The position numbers and the translations under genes are program-made. The notes below the pieces were generated by a model. That model was not told the origin of the DNA. It made no database searches and was given only the letters and a program-made list of their open reading frames with translations. From UBA3210 sp963648895 (lineage in GTDB: Bacteria; Bacillota_I; Bacilli_A; RFN20; CAG-449): a stretch of 5,761 bases of DNA. Below are positions 5,286 to 5,761 of the stretch, in pieces; positions within the stretch are counted from its first letter, which is position 1, and the number at the start of each line of letters is the position of its first letter. Where the stretch lies: the NCBI GenBank assembly GCA_963648895.1, contig CAVJGK010000096.1:1-5761 (forward strand), written 5' to 3'.

Positions 5286-5761
5286 AGTTGTTAATTGGAA
5301 TAAGAATAGAAAAGACACTTCCTACATTTTCTTTAGAAACGACATGGATTTGCCAAGAATGTAATTCAATAATCTTTTTAGCGATTGATAAACCAAGTCC
5401 AATACCTTTATTTTTATGAGTGGTATCACCTTGATAATATTCATCAAAGATATGATTTAATACATTTTCACTCATACCAATACCAGTATCAGAAAATGAT
5501 ATTAAATAACCAGTTTGAATTTGATTCGCGGTAATAGTGATTTTCCCTTTTTCTGGAGTATATTTAATCGCATTATTTAAAATATTGATCCATATTTCTT
5601 TGATTAATTCTTTTTCTGCCATGATTTTACCATGGATTAAATTGATTTCAATATCTAATTGCTTTGCTTCTATTTGAGGATATAAGACAAGGGCTGATTC
5701 TTCAATTGATTCATCTAAATATACTTCTTCTTTATTTAAAACATAACTATCGGTATTTAGT
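5284..5761 (-). CDS. Sensor histidine kinase, C-terminal part (5' end outside window)
   Basis: Partial gene: the frame stays open from the stop at 5284 through the right edge, so the ATG at 5622 is internal. The visible 158 residues begin with the linker after the dimerisation helices (LNTDSYVLNKEEVYLDESI) and then show the HATPase_c ATP-binding domain. The N box is WINILNNAIKYTP (with N59 and N63 of the fragment), the G1 box is DTGIGMS (91-97), the F box is IFDEYYQGD, and the G2 box is GIGLGLSIAKKII (119-131). These are the ATP-binding elements of two-component sensor kinases. The phosphorylated His (H box), sensor region and membrane helices lie outside the window, as would any response-regulator gene. 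HSWQIHV replaces the usual HGGxIxV after the G2 helix, a mild variation. The signal sensed cannot be inferred. Confidence 0.93.
   Translation of the reverse strand, partial: LNTDSYVLNKEEVYLDESIEESALVLYPQIEAKQLDIEINLIHGKIMAEKELIKEIWINILNNAIKYTPEKGKITITANQIQTGYLISFSDTGIGMSENVLNHIFDEYYQGDTTHKNKGIGLGLSIAKKIIELHSWQIHVVSKENVGSVFSILIPINN

Noticed and set aside
5284..5622. Kinase fragment as a stand-alone 112-residue ATPase protein
   Set aside because: The frame continues without a stop to the window edge and encodes the typical linker preceding the N box, so it is the end of a longer sensor kinase.

Overview
The window is strongly AT-rich bacterial DNA with good AGGAGG-type ribosome binding sites, very short intergenic gaps and compact intrinsic terminators. 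This fits a low-GC Firmicutes/Bacilli-type organism, possibly one of the small-genome gut or anaerobic lineages near Erysipelotrichales or the Mollicutes. Tryptophan is read from TGG, no gene here has an in-frame TGA, and every visible stop is TAA or TAG, so nothing suggests TGA recoding. An undecaprenyl-diphosphatase gene implies a peptidoglycan cell wall, which argues against a wall-less mycoplasma.

Layout from left to right. (1) Positions 2-568 (+) hold the 3' part of an endonuclease I family nuclease, cut by the window edge; its stop codon lies in the loop of a strong terminator hairpin. (2) Positions 569-777 are a short spacer with what may be a decayed, frameshifted coding remnant. (3) Positions 778-1128 (+) encode a small protein with an N-terminal four-cysteine zinc ribbon and a C-terminal domain resembling the ribosomal protein L7/L12 C-terminal domain. 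(4) A bidirectional terminator at 1202-1237 separates it from a tight minus-strand operon, read right to left: NfeD-like membrane protein (3493-3032), SPFH/band-7 protein (3018-2086) and uppP (2079-1249). (5) A divergent promoter region, 3494-3679, leads into malQ (3680-5254, +). (6) A shared bidirectional terminator at 5259-5285 separates malQ from the convergent C-terminal part of a sensor histidine kinase (5761-5284, -), cut by the right window edge.

The NfeD and SPFH proteins form a well-known pair in membrane-microdomain and membrane quality control systems. Here they are tightly linked to the undecaprenyl-pyrophosphate phosphatase that recycles the cell-wall lipid carrier, which suggests (by inference) a link between the SPFH scaffold and envelope assembly. 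MalQ works in maltodextrin/glycogen metabolism and appears to be transcribed alone. It carries an unusual insertion of about 30 residues before its third catalytic aspartate.

Most of the window is ordinary housekeeping content. The items most worth a second look are the zinc-ribbon/L7-L12-like protein, the uppP linkage, the MalQ insertion and the possible gene remnant at 655-788. I see no CRISPR array, tRNA, rRNA, transposase or phage gene.
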